From: CANDYO01 sp964627795
Lineage (GTDB): Bacteria > Pseudomonadota > Alphaproteobacteria > Rickettsiales > CANDYO01
Assembly (NCBI GenBank): GCA_964627795.1
Contig: CAZVLF010000005.1
Coordinates: forward strand, 62,001 to 126,000
DNA: 64,000 nt
Direction of reading: 5' to 3'
Below are positions 44,158 through 53,092 of the stretch, piece after piece. Within the stretch, counting starts at the first letter, position 1. Every line of letters begins with the position of its first letter. The notes under the pieces are model-generated. The model was given only the letters and a program-made list of their open reading frames with translations, was not told where the DNA came from and ran no database searches. The translations under genes and the position numbers were made by a program.

Positions 44158-45336
44158 ATGGGTAAAATACTGCTCTTAATTACAGTAATATTGATGGATA
44201 TATTAAGTGGAGCTGAAATTGATTTATTTATTCCAAGTTTCCCAGAAATCAAAACTCACTTTAATGTATCTACAGTTTGGCTTGAGGCGCTGCTCTCGGC
44301 TAATTTTATAGGTTCATGTATGAGCTTGTTTTTTATTGGGAGCTTGGCCGATAGACATGGGAGAAAACCAATTATACTACTAGGCTTAACAATTTTTATT
44401 ATTGGTAGTATATTCTGTTCATTTGCATTAGAATTTAACTTTTTGCTTATAGGAAGATTTTTGCAAGGAATAGGTATTTCAGCTCCAGCTGTTTTATGTT
44501 TTTTGATTATTGCTGATAATTACCCTTTAAAAAAGCAACAATATTATATGGGAGTGCTCAACGGACTTATTAATGTTGCTGTAGCTGGCGCGCCTGTTGT
44601 GGGAAGCTATATTGCTATGTATTTTCATTTCCGCGGTAGTTTTATAACACTGTTACTTTTTGGAATTATAGTTGCCATTATGACCATGCTTTTTGTTCCA
44701 AATTCTAAAACACATGAAAATAAAGAATCAATTTCTTTAATAGGATATCTACCAATATTTAAGTCAAAGCCTCTGATGCTATTGCTAGTGCATATAGTTT
44801 TTATGTTCGTACCATATTGGATATTTTTAGGATTATCGCCAATATTATACATGAAAGACTTAGGGCTAAGCTTAAAGGTTTACGGCTATTATCAAGGCGC
44901 TTGGGCTTTAGTTTTTGCTATTGGTAGCATATTCTTTGGAGCCATTATTGAGAGACTTCCTACTAAAATGATGCTAAAATCTTCTGCATATACCTGCCTA
45001 ATTGGCTTGATTACAATCTTCCTTGTCGCTGCTTTAGATATTAGAGATCCACTAATTATTATGCTCAGCTTAATGCCATTTAATATCGGAGGTATTATTC
45101 CATTTATAATTATTTATCCAATAGCTTTAAACTATATACCAACAGCTAAAGGTAAAATCTCTGCCTTAATCAAGGGATCTATGCTTATTCTAACTGCATT
45201 TGGCATAGAAATTGCAGGCCTAAGCTACCAAGGTTCATTTAGAAGTCTAGGGATTATCCTAAGTTTATTTATTATGGTTGGAATTGTTACTTTGTTTATG
45301 ATAATTAGAAATCGTGAGATAAAAGAATTATTTTAG
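44158..45336 (+). CDS. MFS drug efflux transporter (Bcr/CflA-like)
   Basis: A 392-residue twelve-helix transporter. The start (MDILSGAEIDLFIPSFPEI) and the loop 2-3 motif GSLADRHGRKPIILLGL are typical of the Bcr/CflA drug:H+ antiporters. It is cotranscribed with the ABC-F gene, giving ribosome protection plus efflux in one unit. The last gene of this rightward run, it converges with the OXA-like gene 20 bp later. Confidence 0.87.
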   Translation: MGKILLLITVILMDILSGAEIDLFIPSFPEIKTHFNVSTVWLEALLSANFIGSCMSLFFIGSLADRHGRKPIILLGLTIFIIGSIFCSFALEFNFLLIGRFLQGIGISAPAVLCFLIIADNYPLKKQQYYMGVLNGLINVAVAGAPVVGSYIAMYFHFRGSFITLLLFGIIVAIMTMLFVPNSKTHENKESISLIGYLPIFKSKPLMLLLVHIVFMFVPYWIFLGLSPILYMKDLGLSLKVYGYYQGAWALVFAIGSIFFGAIIERLPTKMMLKSSAYTCLIGLITIFLVAALDIRDPLIIMLSLMPFNIGGIIPFIIIYPIALNYIPTAKGKISALIKGSMLILTAFGIEIAGLSYQGSFRSLGIILSLFIMVGIVTLFMIIRNREIKELF

Positions 45337-45355
45337 AGATTCTATGGGCTCAAGC

Positions 45356-46117
45356 TCATTTTTCTAAATCATCAATAACATACCAAAGCTTGGTTAATGC
45401 TTCATTCTTTGCTCTAAACGAAGCAAAGCTACTTTGCTTTTCAGTATCTATTATATGACTTACAAATTCAATAGTACGACCGTCTTTTTCGATATACCCC
45501 ACAAACCATCCGTTATATAAATCAGTTAAATTACCATTGCTATCTCTTAAAGTGCTTAGTCCGGTTTTACCATATAATTTCCAACCAGCTGACATTTCTT
45601 GAACAAACATGATTCTTTTTGTGTTTTCATATGCCTTTTTACTAACAGGTAATTTTTGGTTCACAATTTTTTGTAAAAACGCTACTTGATCTATTGGGGA
45701 AATTTTTAGCGAGCTAGAAACCCAGGCTTCTGTGAGTCCTCCTGATAAATCCATATTGCCATAATTAAATCTTGTTACATATTCTTGAAATTTTTTCATA
45801 CCAAGTTTGGCGGTTAATTCTTTTGAATACCAAACACAAGAATTTAGTATCCAACTCCTAGGATTCTGCGTACCCTTACAAGAGTTTGGAAAAATATTAA
45901 GGTCATCATTAGACCAATTTGGACTATTCTCATCAAGCAAAATGCCAGAATCATAACCCATTATACTTAAAGCAAAATTAAATGAACATGCAGGAGGATA
46001 TGCAGTTTTGCACTCTCCTTCTTGCACAAGTACTTTATCTTTTTCTTGAGCTAGAAAGCAATCGGCCTGAGCCATGTTCGTGGTTAGAATAGCAAATAAT
46101 AAAACAAATTTTTTCAT
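45356..46117 (-). CDS. Class D beta-lactamase-like protein with disrupted active site
   Basis: A 253-residue exported protein (signal peptide ending MAQA) with clear OXA features: NSCVWYS (SxV, 92-98), FNYGN (117-121), LYGKTGLS (KTG 184-186), NGWFVGY. The catalytic STFK motif reads CSFN at residues 44-47, so the carboxylated lysine is gone and the serine is either replaced by Cys or out of register. It is likely inactive as a classical beta-lactamase and may bind beta-lactam or peptidoglycan. Its start overlaps the end of the fusion gene at 46114. Confidence 0.85.
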   Translation of the reverse strand: MKKFVLLFAILTTNMAQADCFLAQEKDKVLVQEGECKTAYPPACSFNFALSIMGYDSGILLDENSPNWSNDDLNIFPNSCKGTQNPRSWILNSCVWYSKELTAKLGMKKFQEYVTRFNYGNMDLSGGLTEAWVSSSLKISPIDQVAFLQKIVNQKLPVSKKAYENTKRIMFVQEMSAGWKLYGKTGLSTLRDSNGNLTDLYNGWFVGYIEKDGRTIEFVSHIIDTEKQSSFASFRAKNEALTKLWYVIDDLEK

Positions 46118-47595
46118 AATTTTACCACTTCAAGTTTGTTTATAATTAGTTTAGCAATATCTTCTGGTTTTTCACTAGAAGAATCAATTACTATTCCACC
46201 TAGCTCAAGCGTTTTACTTTTAAGCGTTTGCGCAAAATTTTCCATATCTTGCGTTATAAGTTCTGGTTGTTTTCTATTTAGTAACCGTTGCTCCCGAATA
46301 TTTCTGTTGGCATGAATACAGAATAACAATGAGCAGTTCTTTGCAAATTCCGGATTAAACGAACCTTCTAAAAAGATGTATTTTTTATCTTTGATTAGTT
46401 CTAATTTCTTAAGCCATTTATGAGTCATTGCTTCTTGCCATTTTTCACATGATCCATATTCTTTAATCATATCTTCGAAACTAGGGATCCCAATATCATC
46501 GAAGTAATTAATTGATACTTGGTTCTTTGGTAATATCTTTTCAACTTCTTTAAGAATAGTAGTTTTTCCACTACCTGAGGCGCCAGTGAGGAGGATAATT
46601 AAAGGTTTAGATAACTCCTTGAGGAACCATAATATTAAATCATCATCTAGCTTAACTTCTCCACCAGGTTTAACTGGTTTATAATTATAAGTAACTCCTA
46701 GGCCATCTGGTACATAACCTTGTTTTATATACATTCTTTGCGCAGCTCCATAATCAGAATATAGACCTACACCTATACCAATGACATTATTTCTGGTTGC
46801 TGCCATATCTTCAGCTATTTTAAGCAATCTATGCCCTATACCTTTATTGCGATATTTAGGCAAAACATTAAAATCACTAATTTCAGGAATATTTTTCTCT
46901 AAGAAAGATGGATATTTTGAGTGAAATTTAAGGGTAATATAACCAGCAAATTTATCTTCTAAAAAGCTAAGCCATATAATTCTTTCACCATTTTCTTGTT
47001 CTTTTAAGTAATCTTCAAAAATAGAAGCAGGTTTAGGCCAATTAGCATTTTGGAATGCATCTACTATAATTGGTATATCATCAGAAGATAGCTGTCTAAT
47101 AGCAACATGTTGATTCTCAGAAACATTATTAATTTCTGCAAGGATTCTCACCATATAGACCATATTCCACTCATAACCTTGAGGCTTTAGATCAAATAAT
47201 GGCATAAATCCATTCTTAAGATAGAAGTTATAAGTCTTTAAATAATTCTCATCAGCATTCTTAGGAGATAAAGTTTCAACAGTTAGAGTTTTAGCTCCTT
47301 TTGCTATAGCTAAGTTATAAGCAGCTTCAATTAATTTTTTACCAACGCCTTGTATATGATATTTAGGTAGGACAGCCATCCAGTAAATATTAGCATTAGT
47401 AGAATAAGTAAACTCCAAAGAAATAAGAGCAACATATTGATCATCTATTTTTGCTGCTAAGTTAATACGTGCTTTAACGCCTAAAGCATAATGTTCATTA
47501 ACCTCTGGTAAACCGAAATATTCAGGTAATTCGCTTGTGATTTGCCGGCATAATTTTTCAGCGATATCTGAGGATATTCGTTTGATTTGAATCAT
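46114..47595 (-). CDS. GNAT-GNAT-P-loop kinase fusion protein
   Basis: A 493-residue three-domain protein. The first GNAT domain (about 1-150) has MAVLPKYHIQGVGKKLIEAAYNLA. The second GNAT (about 160-305) has DFNVLPKYRNKGIGHRLLKIAEDMA. The C-terminal kinase-like P-loop domain (about 330-493) has Walker A TGASGSGKTT (337-346) and LFCIHANRNIREQRLLNR. This is analogous in concept to bifunctional acetyltransferase/phosphotransferase resistance enzymes but with unrelated arrangement. No frameshift is visible. It is flanked by the OXA-like gene and another GNAT. Confidence 0.85.
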   Translation of the reverse strand: MIQIKRISSDIAEKLCRQITSELPEYFGLPEVNEHYALGVKARINLAAKIDDQYVALISLEFTYSTNANIYWMAVLPKYHIQGVGKKLIEAAYNLAIAKGAKTLTVETLSPKNADENYLKTYNFYLKNGFMPLFDLKPQGYEWNMVYMVRILAEINNVSENQHVAIRQLSSDDIPIIVDAFQNANWPKPASIFEDYLKEQENGERIIWLSFLEDKFAGYITLKFHSKYPSFLEKNIPEISDFNVLPKYRNKGIGHRLLKIAEDMAATRNNVIGIGVGLYSDYGAAQRMYIKQGYVPDGLGVTYNYKPVKPGGEVKLDDDLILWFLKELSKPLIILLTGASGSGKTTILKEVEKILPKNQVSINYFDDIGIPSFEDMIKEYGSCEKWQEAMTHKWLKKLELIKDKKYIFLEGSFNPEFAKNCSLLFCIHANRNIREQRLLNRKQPELITQDMENFAQTLKSKTLELGGIVIDSSSEKPEDIAKLIINKLEVVKL

Positions 47596-48032
47596 AAGAT
47601 TTTTCCTACTGGGATATCTCGTGCGTCGCTCTCATAATTGTCGGGGTCATCAAATGGCATTTCAATATAATCATATTTCTTATAAAAAGAATAGGCTTTT
47701 GGCGAAGATTCAATATGAAGCCTTTTATAGCCTTGTAACCTTAGCCATTTCTCACATAATTTCAAAAATTCTCCACCATATCCGTTATTACGATTATTCT
47801 CATCAATAGCAATAATTCTGAGTGCCGCTCTGTTTTCTGGCCATAATTGAATATGAGCATAACCAATAATTTCTGCGTCCTTATATAAGACAAAATGAAT
47901 ATGATCCTCATTCCCAAATGTCCAAAGATATGGGTCTTTTAACTCTGCTTGATCAAAGATGTATTTTTGTCTTAAAGTTTTAGCAGCTTCTAGTTCTGCA
48001 TCATCAGAGGCCTTAGCCACTCTTAATTCCAT
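47592..48032 (-). CDS. GNAT-family N-acetyltransferase
   Basis: A 146-residue GNAT. It has the acetyl-CoA motif IIAIDENNRNNGYGGEFLKLCEKWL and the ending YSFYKKYDYIEMPF. The N-terminal part (LRQKYIFDQAELKDPYLW) is found in a small GNAT subgroup related to AAC enzymes. It overlaps the fusion gene by 4 bp. Confidence 0.88.
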   Translation of the reverse strand: MELRVAKASDDAELEAAKTLRQKYIFDQAELKDPYLWTFGNEDHIHFVLYKDAEIIGYAHIQLWPENRAALRIIAIDENNRNNGYGGEFLKLCEKWLRLQGYKRLHIESSPKAYSFYKKYDYIEMPFDDPDNYESDARDIPVGKIL

Positions 48033-48037
48033 ATTTA

Positions 48038-48445
48038 TTATAGCTCTTTCCTTAAAAACAGACAGCTCGAATCATTATTATATCCTTTACGTTCTAGATC
48101 TACATTATACCCAAGTTTCTCATAAAACTTAAGCGCATTTTGAAAGCTCATAGTATTAACTGTCGCCATTTTGCAGTTTTCTAAACGCCCATATTCATGG
48201 ACTTTATTCATTAATTCTCTAGCTAAACCTTGATTTCTATAATTACTATCAACCCATAATTGATCAGTATAAATACAGCCAAAAATTATATAACCATTAC
48301 AACCAGCTATTATTTTTTGGCTCTCATCTCTGATAAAAAAGCCAAATGGTTTACAAGAGCCATAATCTTTAATTTCTTCATTGAGCTTTTTCGTTAAGAA
48401 TTCAATATCTTCTGGTGTTGGTGAGTTAGTTTTCTGGATATTCAT
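48038..48445 (-). CDS. GNAT-family N-acetyltransferase
   Basis: About 135 residues. The ATG at 48445 (MNIQKTNSPTPEDIEFL) overlaps the SDR stop and is preferred over an upstream in-frame ATG at 48463. The acetyl-CoA motif is LWVDSNYRNQGLARELMNKVHEYG and the C-terminus LKFYEKLGYNVDLERKGYNN. This subgroup resembles small GNATs annotated as YitH or antibiotic-associated; the substrate is unknown. Confidence 0.87.
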   Translation of the reverse strand: MNIQKTNSPTPEDIEFLTKKLNEEIKDYGSCKPFGFFIRDESQKIIAGCNGYIIFGCIYTDQLWVDSNYRNQGLARELMNKVHEYGRLENCKMATVNTMSFQNALKFYEKLGYNVDLERKGYNNDSSCLFLRKEL

Positions 48446-49203
48446 ATCATTGCTCCTCCCCAAGTGATACCACCATCTATAGTAATACTAGCTCCTGTCA
48501 TATATCCGGATGCTTTGTTTGAAGCTAAAAATAAAACTGCTCCATCTAAATCATGCGGCTCACCTACAAATCCAACAGGTATTTTTTTAGCATGTTCTTT
48601 TTTACCTTCTTCGCTGCCAACTCTATATGCTGTCATTGGTGTTGAAATTGTTCCTGGAATAATCGCATTAATTCTGATTTTTGCTTCAGATAATTCACCA
48701 ACAAGACATTTTGTTAATTGTAAAACTGCAGCCTTAGAAGCAGAATAACCAGATAATCCAGCTCTTGAATAATTGGTTCCACCAATACTTGCTATATTGA
48801 TAATAGATCCTGCAACTCCATGTTCTTTCATATGATTGGCGACTAGCTTTGTTACATACCATATTCCCATTACATTGGTTTGCATAATATTTTCAAAATT
48901 ATCATCATCCTCTTCAAAGATAGCAGTTCTTCCTGCTATACCTGCACAGTTTACACAGATATCTATCCGTTCATTCTTTAGGCTTTCAAATGCAGCTTCT
49001 ACTGATTTTTTATCAGCCACATCTATTTGAACGACTACCGCATTTTGAAGTTTTTGTGCTATCTGTTCTAGTTTTTCAATATTCCTGGCAGCTAAAATAA
49101 CTCTTGCCCCTGCATCTAGAAAGGTATGAATAAATCTTTCACCAATGCCGCTAGAGGCGCCAGTTATAAGTACAGTTTTTCCTGATAAACCAAAAAATTG
49201 CAT
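48442..49203 (-). CDS. Short-chain dehydrogenase/reductase
   Basis: A 253-residue classical SDR. The cofactor motif is TGASSGIG near the N-terminus, NCAG follows, and the catalytic residues are in IASIGG and YSASKAA. The C-terminal GGITW loop is typical. An acidic or basic selector residue is not obvious, so NAD versus NADP preference is left open. It is the first gene of the leftward run ending at the OXA-like gene. Confidence 0.9.
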   Translation of the reverse strand: MQFFGLSGKTVLITGASSGIGERFIHTFLDAGARVILAARNIEKLEQIAQKLQNAVVVQIDVADKKSVEAAFESLKNERIDICVNCAGIAGRTAIFEEDDDNFENIMQTNVMGIWYVTKLVANHMKEHGVAGSIINIASIGGTNYSRAGLSGYSASKAAVLQLTKCLVGELSEAKIRINAIIPGTISTPMTAYRVGSEEGKKEHAKKIPVGFVGEPHDLDGAVLFLASNKASGYMTGASITIDGGITWGGAMI

Positions 49204-49266
49204 AGTTTTTCCTTTTACTTGAGCTTATAATGATTGATATTCTAATATAAACAAAATTATAATGCT

Positions 49267-49748
49267 ATGGATATAAGCTTCAAACCTTTAATTCAAGATC
49301 ATTTTCCTTTCCTTATCAAATGGTTAGAAGTACCTCATGTTAAAAAATTCTGGGATCAGGATATAACTCATACTATAGAATCAGTCACAAAAAAATATGG
49401 TGGTTATATTAATAATGATAAAATTAGAGCCTATGTTATTTATCTAACTGATAAACCAATAGGTTAATCCAAATCTATAACGCATATGATTTTATAAGAA
49501 GTAAACCTCTTGACGATTTACCTAAATCACTTGGAGCAATCGACTTTTTTATAGGAGAAGAAGAATATTTAGGTAGAAATTTAGGTGTAGAAATTCTAAA
49601 GGCATTTGATTATCAAAAATTTGATAATATTTTAGTTGATCCAGATATAAACAACTTAGCTGCAATTAGAACTTATGAAAAGTGTGGATTTAAGAAGACG
49701 AAAGAACATCTTGATACTAATGAAATTTGGATGATAAAGGAATTATGA
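49267..49748 (+). pseudogene. Frameshifted GNAT (AAC(6')-like) gene
   Basis: From the ATG at 49267, MDISFKPLIQDHFPFLIKWLEVPHVKKFW matches the start of AAC(6')-type acetyltransferases. A one-base loss near 49465 causes a stop. The next frame continues IQIYNAYDF, then IDFFIGEEEYLGRNLGVEIL and YEKCGFKK to 49748. Only about one base separates it from an intact gene. Its last codons overlap the LRR-kinase start as ATGA. Confidence 0.85.
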
Positions 49749-51097
49749 AGTTTTTAGATTTAACCAATAAAAATATGATTGATGGAATTTCTGACCAAAT
49801 AGAATTAGAAAGACTTTGGCTAGATGATAACAAAATTGAGTTTATTCCTAAAGATATAGCTAAGCTAACTAATCTAAAACACTTAAGTGTTTATAAAAAT
49901 AACTTAAAAGAAATTCCGCCTGTTATTTTTTCAATGCAGCAATTAGAAAGCATTAATTTTAGTGCTAATCAAATAATTATTGTACCCCATGAAATTAGCG
50001 ATTTAAAGAATCTAACAGTTTTAGATATTCAACATAACAAAATTAAAAATATTCCTGCAAGTATTGGAAAGTTAACAAAATTAAAATTCCTATATTTAGG
50101 TGGTAATAATTTACAAGATCTGCCTGAATCGTTTGAGAACCTAACTCAACTTCGTTACTTAAATCTTACTTATAATAATTTTAAAAGATTGCCGGATATA
50201 GTAACGAAATTACAAAACTTAGTTGAACTAAAATTATATAATAATAAGATTGAATTCCTCTCTGATACAATTGTTAATTTACCTAATTTACTTTATTTAG
50301 AGTTACGTAGTAATCTTATTTCTTCTCTGCCTACCTCAATCGGTAAACTTAAATCTATACGCTCAATTGATTTACGCGAAAATAAACTTGAAACAATACC
50401 GGAATCTATTCTAGAGCTTGAGAATTTAGAAAAACTTGATCTAAGATTAAACAAAGAGTTGGTTATACCTGCTTGGATAAAAGAATTAGAACAACGAAAT
50501 TGTATAGTTTACTATATAAAGGAAAAACGAATGACTCACTTAATATATTTAATTGGTAGATCTGGAACTGGTAAATATACCATTGCTAAAGAGCTTGCGA
50601 AAGGGGCTTACGTTATTGTAGATAATCAGTTAATCAATAATCCAATATTTTCACTGCTTAAAACTGATGATTTAAATAGCTCACTAACTGTACCTCGTGA
50701 AGCCTGGAATGCTATTGGCAAAATAAGAGATATTGTATTTGAATTTATGGCATCTGAACAAAGCAATAATTATATACTTACTAATGAATTATTTGATGAT
50801 GACGAAGGAGATCATAGACTATTTAATCAAGTTAAAAATTTGATCGTAAAACGAGGTTCAATTTTTCTACCAGTAAAATTACTTATTTCTAAAGAAGAAA
50901 ACGCCAGAAGAATTACTTCTCCAGGAAGAGCTGAACGATACAAAAGTACTAAAATTGATGAGAAAGATAAAACTAGAAAACTAATTGAAGTTGATCATCC
51001 AAATTTGCTTGAGATTGATGTAAGTACTTTATCAGCTAAAGAAGTGGCTAAAATAATTTTAAATCGCTTAAATGAAATGGGAATAGATTATGCATAA
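49745..51097 (+). CDS. Leucine-rich-repeat protein fused to a P-loop kinase-like domain
   Basis: About 450 residues. I choose the ATG at 49745, overlapping the pseudogene stop. The first 250 residues hold about ten 23-residue leucine-rich repeats (for example LTVLDIQHNKIKNIPASIGK). The C-terminal 185 residues begin LIYLIGRSGTGKYTIAKELAK, a Walker A P-loop like those of small kinases (chloramphenicol phosphotransferase- or shikimate-kinase-like). Combining LRRs with such a kinase is unusual. The next gene overlaps by 8 bp. Confidence 0.82.
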   Translation: MKFLDLTNKNMIDGISDQIELERLWLDDNKIEFIPKDIAKLTNLKHLSVYKNNLKEIPPVIFSMQQLESINFSANQIIIVPHEISDLKNLTVLDIQHNKIKNIPASIGKLTKLKFLYLGGNNLQDLPESFENLTQLRYLNLTYNNFKRLPDIVTKLQNLVELKLYNNKIEFLSDTIVNLPNLLYLELRSNLISSLPTSIGKLKSIRSIDLRENKLETIPESILELENLEKLDLRLNKELVIPAWIKELEQRNCIVYYIKEKRMTHLIYLIGRSGTGKYTIAKELAKGAYVIVDNQLINNPIFSLLKTDDLNSSLTVPREAWNAIGKIRDIVFEFMASEQSNNYILTNELFDDDEGDHRLFNQVKNLIVKRGSIFLPVKLLISKEENARRITSPGRAERYKSTKIDEKDKTRKLIEVDHPNLLEIDVSTLSAKEVAKIILNRLNEMGIDYA

Positions 51098-51548
51098 TAT
51101 TCATGTTTTAAGTAGAGCAGTTTTTATTGATAAAGATCATATTCTATTATGCAGAACACTTGATCTTAAGCGTAATTTCTACTTTCTACCAGGTGGTCAT
51201 ATAGAACACCAAGAATCTGCAGAAACAGCTTTAATTAGAGAGTTAAAAGAAGAAACAGGGAATGAGTTTTATATTAAAAGATTTTTAGGATGTCTTGAAC
51301 ATAGTTTTGAACCAGGGCATAATAGCATATGTCATAATCATGAATATAATTTAATGTTTGAAGTGAGTTCAAATAAATTATCTTCTAAAGATAAGATTCC
51401 ACAAATAGAGAAAAATATTGAAGTAGTTTGGGTGCCATTTAATCAATTGTCTGAATTAGATTTTAGACCTGGTCAATTTCTTATAGAAATTATCTCTAAA
51501 TGGCTAAATAATGAATCAAACAATCACCTTTATACTGTAATGAAATGA
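51090..51548 (+). CDS. Nudix hydrolase
   Basis: A 152-residue cytosolic Nudix protein. The Nudix box is GGHIEHQESAETALIRELKEETG. The N-terminal VLSRAVFIDKDHILLCR and the C-terminal FRPGQFLIEIISKW fit small-nucleotide or NDP-sugar Nudix enzymes. It overlaps its neighbours by a few bases. Confidence 0.88.
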   Translation: MHNIHVLSRAVFIDKDHILLCRTLDLKRNFYFLPGGHIEHQESAETALIRELKEETGNEFYIKRFLGCLEHSFEPGHNSICHNHEYNLMFEVSSNKLSSKDKIPQIEKNIEVVWVPFNQLSELDFRPGQFLIEIISKWLNNESNNHLYTVMK

Positions 51549-52120
51549 GTAATATTCCTAAAAAATCTTTTTATTTTTTACGACATGGTGAAACTGATTG
51601 GAACAAAAACCATATCGCTATGGGACAAAAAGACATTCCTCTTAATCAAACAGGAATTCAACAAGCATATAGAGCAGCAGAATTGCTAAAAAATTGTTCA
51701 TTTAGTGCAATTGCTGTGAGTCCATTAAAGAGGGCTAAACAAACTGCTGAAATTATAGCAGAAAAATTTTCTGTACCTATGATAGAAATTGAAGAACTAA
51801 AAGAATGTTCTTTAGGAATTATGGAGGGTCAGCTAAAGGGTTATAATCATTGGGTTGGTGCATGGCACAATGGCTCAATAATAAGTGGAGCAGAAACTTA
51901 TTCTTCCTTCACAAAACGTGCAATTTTAGGTATTCAGAAAGCTCTAAAACATCATTCAGAACCAGTTTTAATTATTGCACATGGTGGAATATATGAAGTT
52001 ATTCAACGAGGAGTAAATTCACCTTTTGATAATTTACAGAACTGTGTACCTATTTATCATAGAGCACCTTCATCTACGAATAATCTATGGTTTGTGTATA
52101 GTTTAGATGAAGAAGAATGA
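51545..52120 (+). CDS. Histidine phosphatase-family protein
   Basis: A 191-residue phosphoglycerate-mutase-like phosphatase. The catalytic motif FLRHGETDWN near the N-terminus and a late IIAHGGIYE histidine are both present. It also contains ISPL-like VSPLKRAKQTAEII and a cap glutamate region. It may remove phosphate from a small substrate made by the surrounding kinases. It starts 4 bp inside the Nudix gene end. Confidence 0.88.
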   Translation: MSNIPKKSFYFLRHGETDWNKNHIAMGQKDIPLNQTGIQQAYRAAELLKNCSFSAIAVSPLKRAKQTAEIIAEKFSVPMIEIEELKECSLGIMEGQLKGYNHWVGAWHNGSIISGAETYSSFTKRAILGIQKALKHHSEPVLIIAHGGIYEVIQRGVNSPFDNLQNCVPIYHRAPSSTNNLWFVYSLDEEE

Positions 52121-52193
52121 ATAATCTAAAAAGTATCTAGTATAGATAGAGTTTTTGTGGGTGATAAAATAAATTTTTAATAAGGAAATTTTT

Positions 52194-52595
52194 ATGAATA
52201 AAATGAAACGTTTCAAAGTTGATAAATTAATTCGTGATAGAATACCAGAGATTACCTTAATAGATGGAGTAGTAACTTTTACAAGAGAACTGGAACCAGA
52301 TGAATATATAAAACGCCTGAATGATAAACTTATTGAAGAATCAAAGGAAGTTACTCAAGCTAAAGATAAAATGGAGATTGCTGAAGAGCTTGCAGATGTT
52401 CTTGAAGTAATTCAGGCGATATCTATAGCAAATAACTTATCATTCCAAGATATTGAAAATGCCAGATTAAAGAAAAGAGCTACAAAAGGTGGTTTTGATA
52501 AACGAGTTTACTGTTCCATTATTGAAATACCCGGGAATCATAAAAGAGTGAGCTATTATCTTTCTAGATCTGAAGAATATCCTGAGGTAAAATGA
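52194..52595 (+). CDS. Phosphoribosyl-ATP pyrophosphohydrolase-like (MazG-fold) protein
   Basis: A 133-residue protein beginning RFKVDKLIRDRIPEI, the signature of a stand-alone group of PRA-PH/MazG-like nucleotide pyrophosphohydrolases. The metal-binding EE...ExxD helices are visible (EESKEVTQAKDKMEIAEELADVLEVI). Such proteins often travel with resistance genes. A clear AAGGAA ribosome site precedes the ATG. It is not linked to histidine synthesis genes here. Confidence 0.82.
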   Translation: MNKMKRFKVDKLIRDRIPEITLIDGVVTFTRELEPDEYIKRLNDKLIEESKEVTQAKDKMEIAEELADVLEVIQAISIANNLSFQDIENARLKKRATKGGFDKRVYCSIIEIPGNHKRVSYYLSRSEEYPEVK

Positions 52596-53092
52596 AGTTA
52601 CAAAATTTAAGAATCATGATTTTTGGCAGACCTGGTAGTGGCAAATCAACTTTTGCTTTAAAGTTACATGAAACTACAGGGCTTCCATTGTACCACTTAG
52701 ATAAATACTTCTTTGAAAATAACTGGAAAGAGCGCGATTATAATGAATTTCTTACTATCCAACAGTCTTTGGTAAATCAAGATGAATGGATCATTGATGG
52801 TAATAGTACCAAGTCATTTGAGATGAGATATGCAAAAGCTGATTTGGCTCTATATTTTAATTATCCAAGATATATTTGCTACTGGAGGATTTTTAAAAGA
52901 CTTTTTTGTAAAAATAAAGCGATAGATGATCGAGCAGAAAATTGTAATGAAACTGTAAGACTTTCTTTGCTAAAATATATGTGGAGTTTTGAAGAAAGAG
53001 TGAAAAAGCAAATAGCTGGTTTAAGAAGTAAATATCCTAATTGTAGATTTACAGAAATAACGTCAGATAAAGATTTAGGAGAGTTTCTATGA
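52592..53092 (+). CDS. P-loop kinase, FlaR-like (DNA topology modulation-type)
   Basis: A 166-residue adenylate-kinase-like protein. Walker A is FGRPGSGKST, and the YHLDKYFFENNWKERDYNEF and WIIDGNSTKSFEMRY motifs define the group often named FlaR or 'DNA topology modulation protein'. The real substrate of this group is not established. It overlaps the previous and next genes by 4 bp. Confidence 0.82.
   Translation: MKLQNLRIMIFGRPGSGKSTFALKLHETTGLPLYHLDKYFFENNWKERDYNEFLTIQQSLVNQDEWIIDGNSTKSFEMRYAKADLALYFNYPRYICYWRIFKRLFCKNKAIDDRAENCNETVRLSLLKYMWSFEERVKKQIAGLRSKYPNCRFTEITSDKDLGEFL

Noticed and set aside
45330..45365. Intrinsic terminator between the convergent MFS and OXA-like genes
   Set aside because: Only a short GAGC/GCTC pairing with weak T content; not enough to call.
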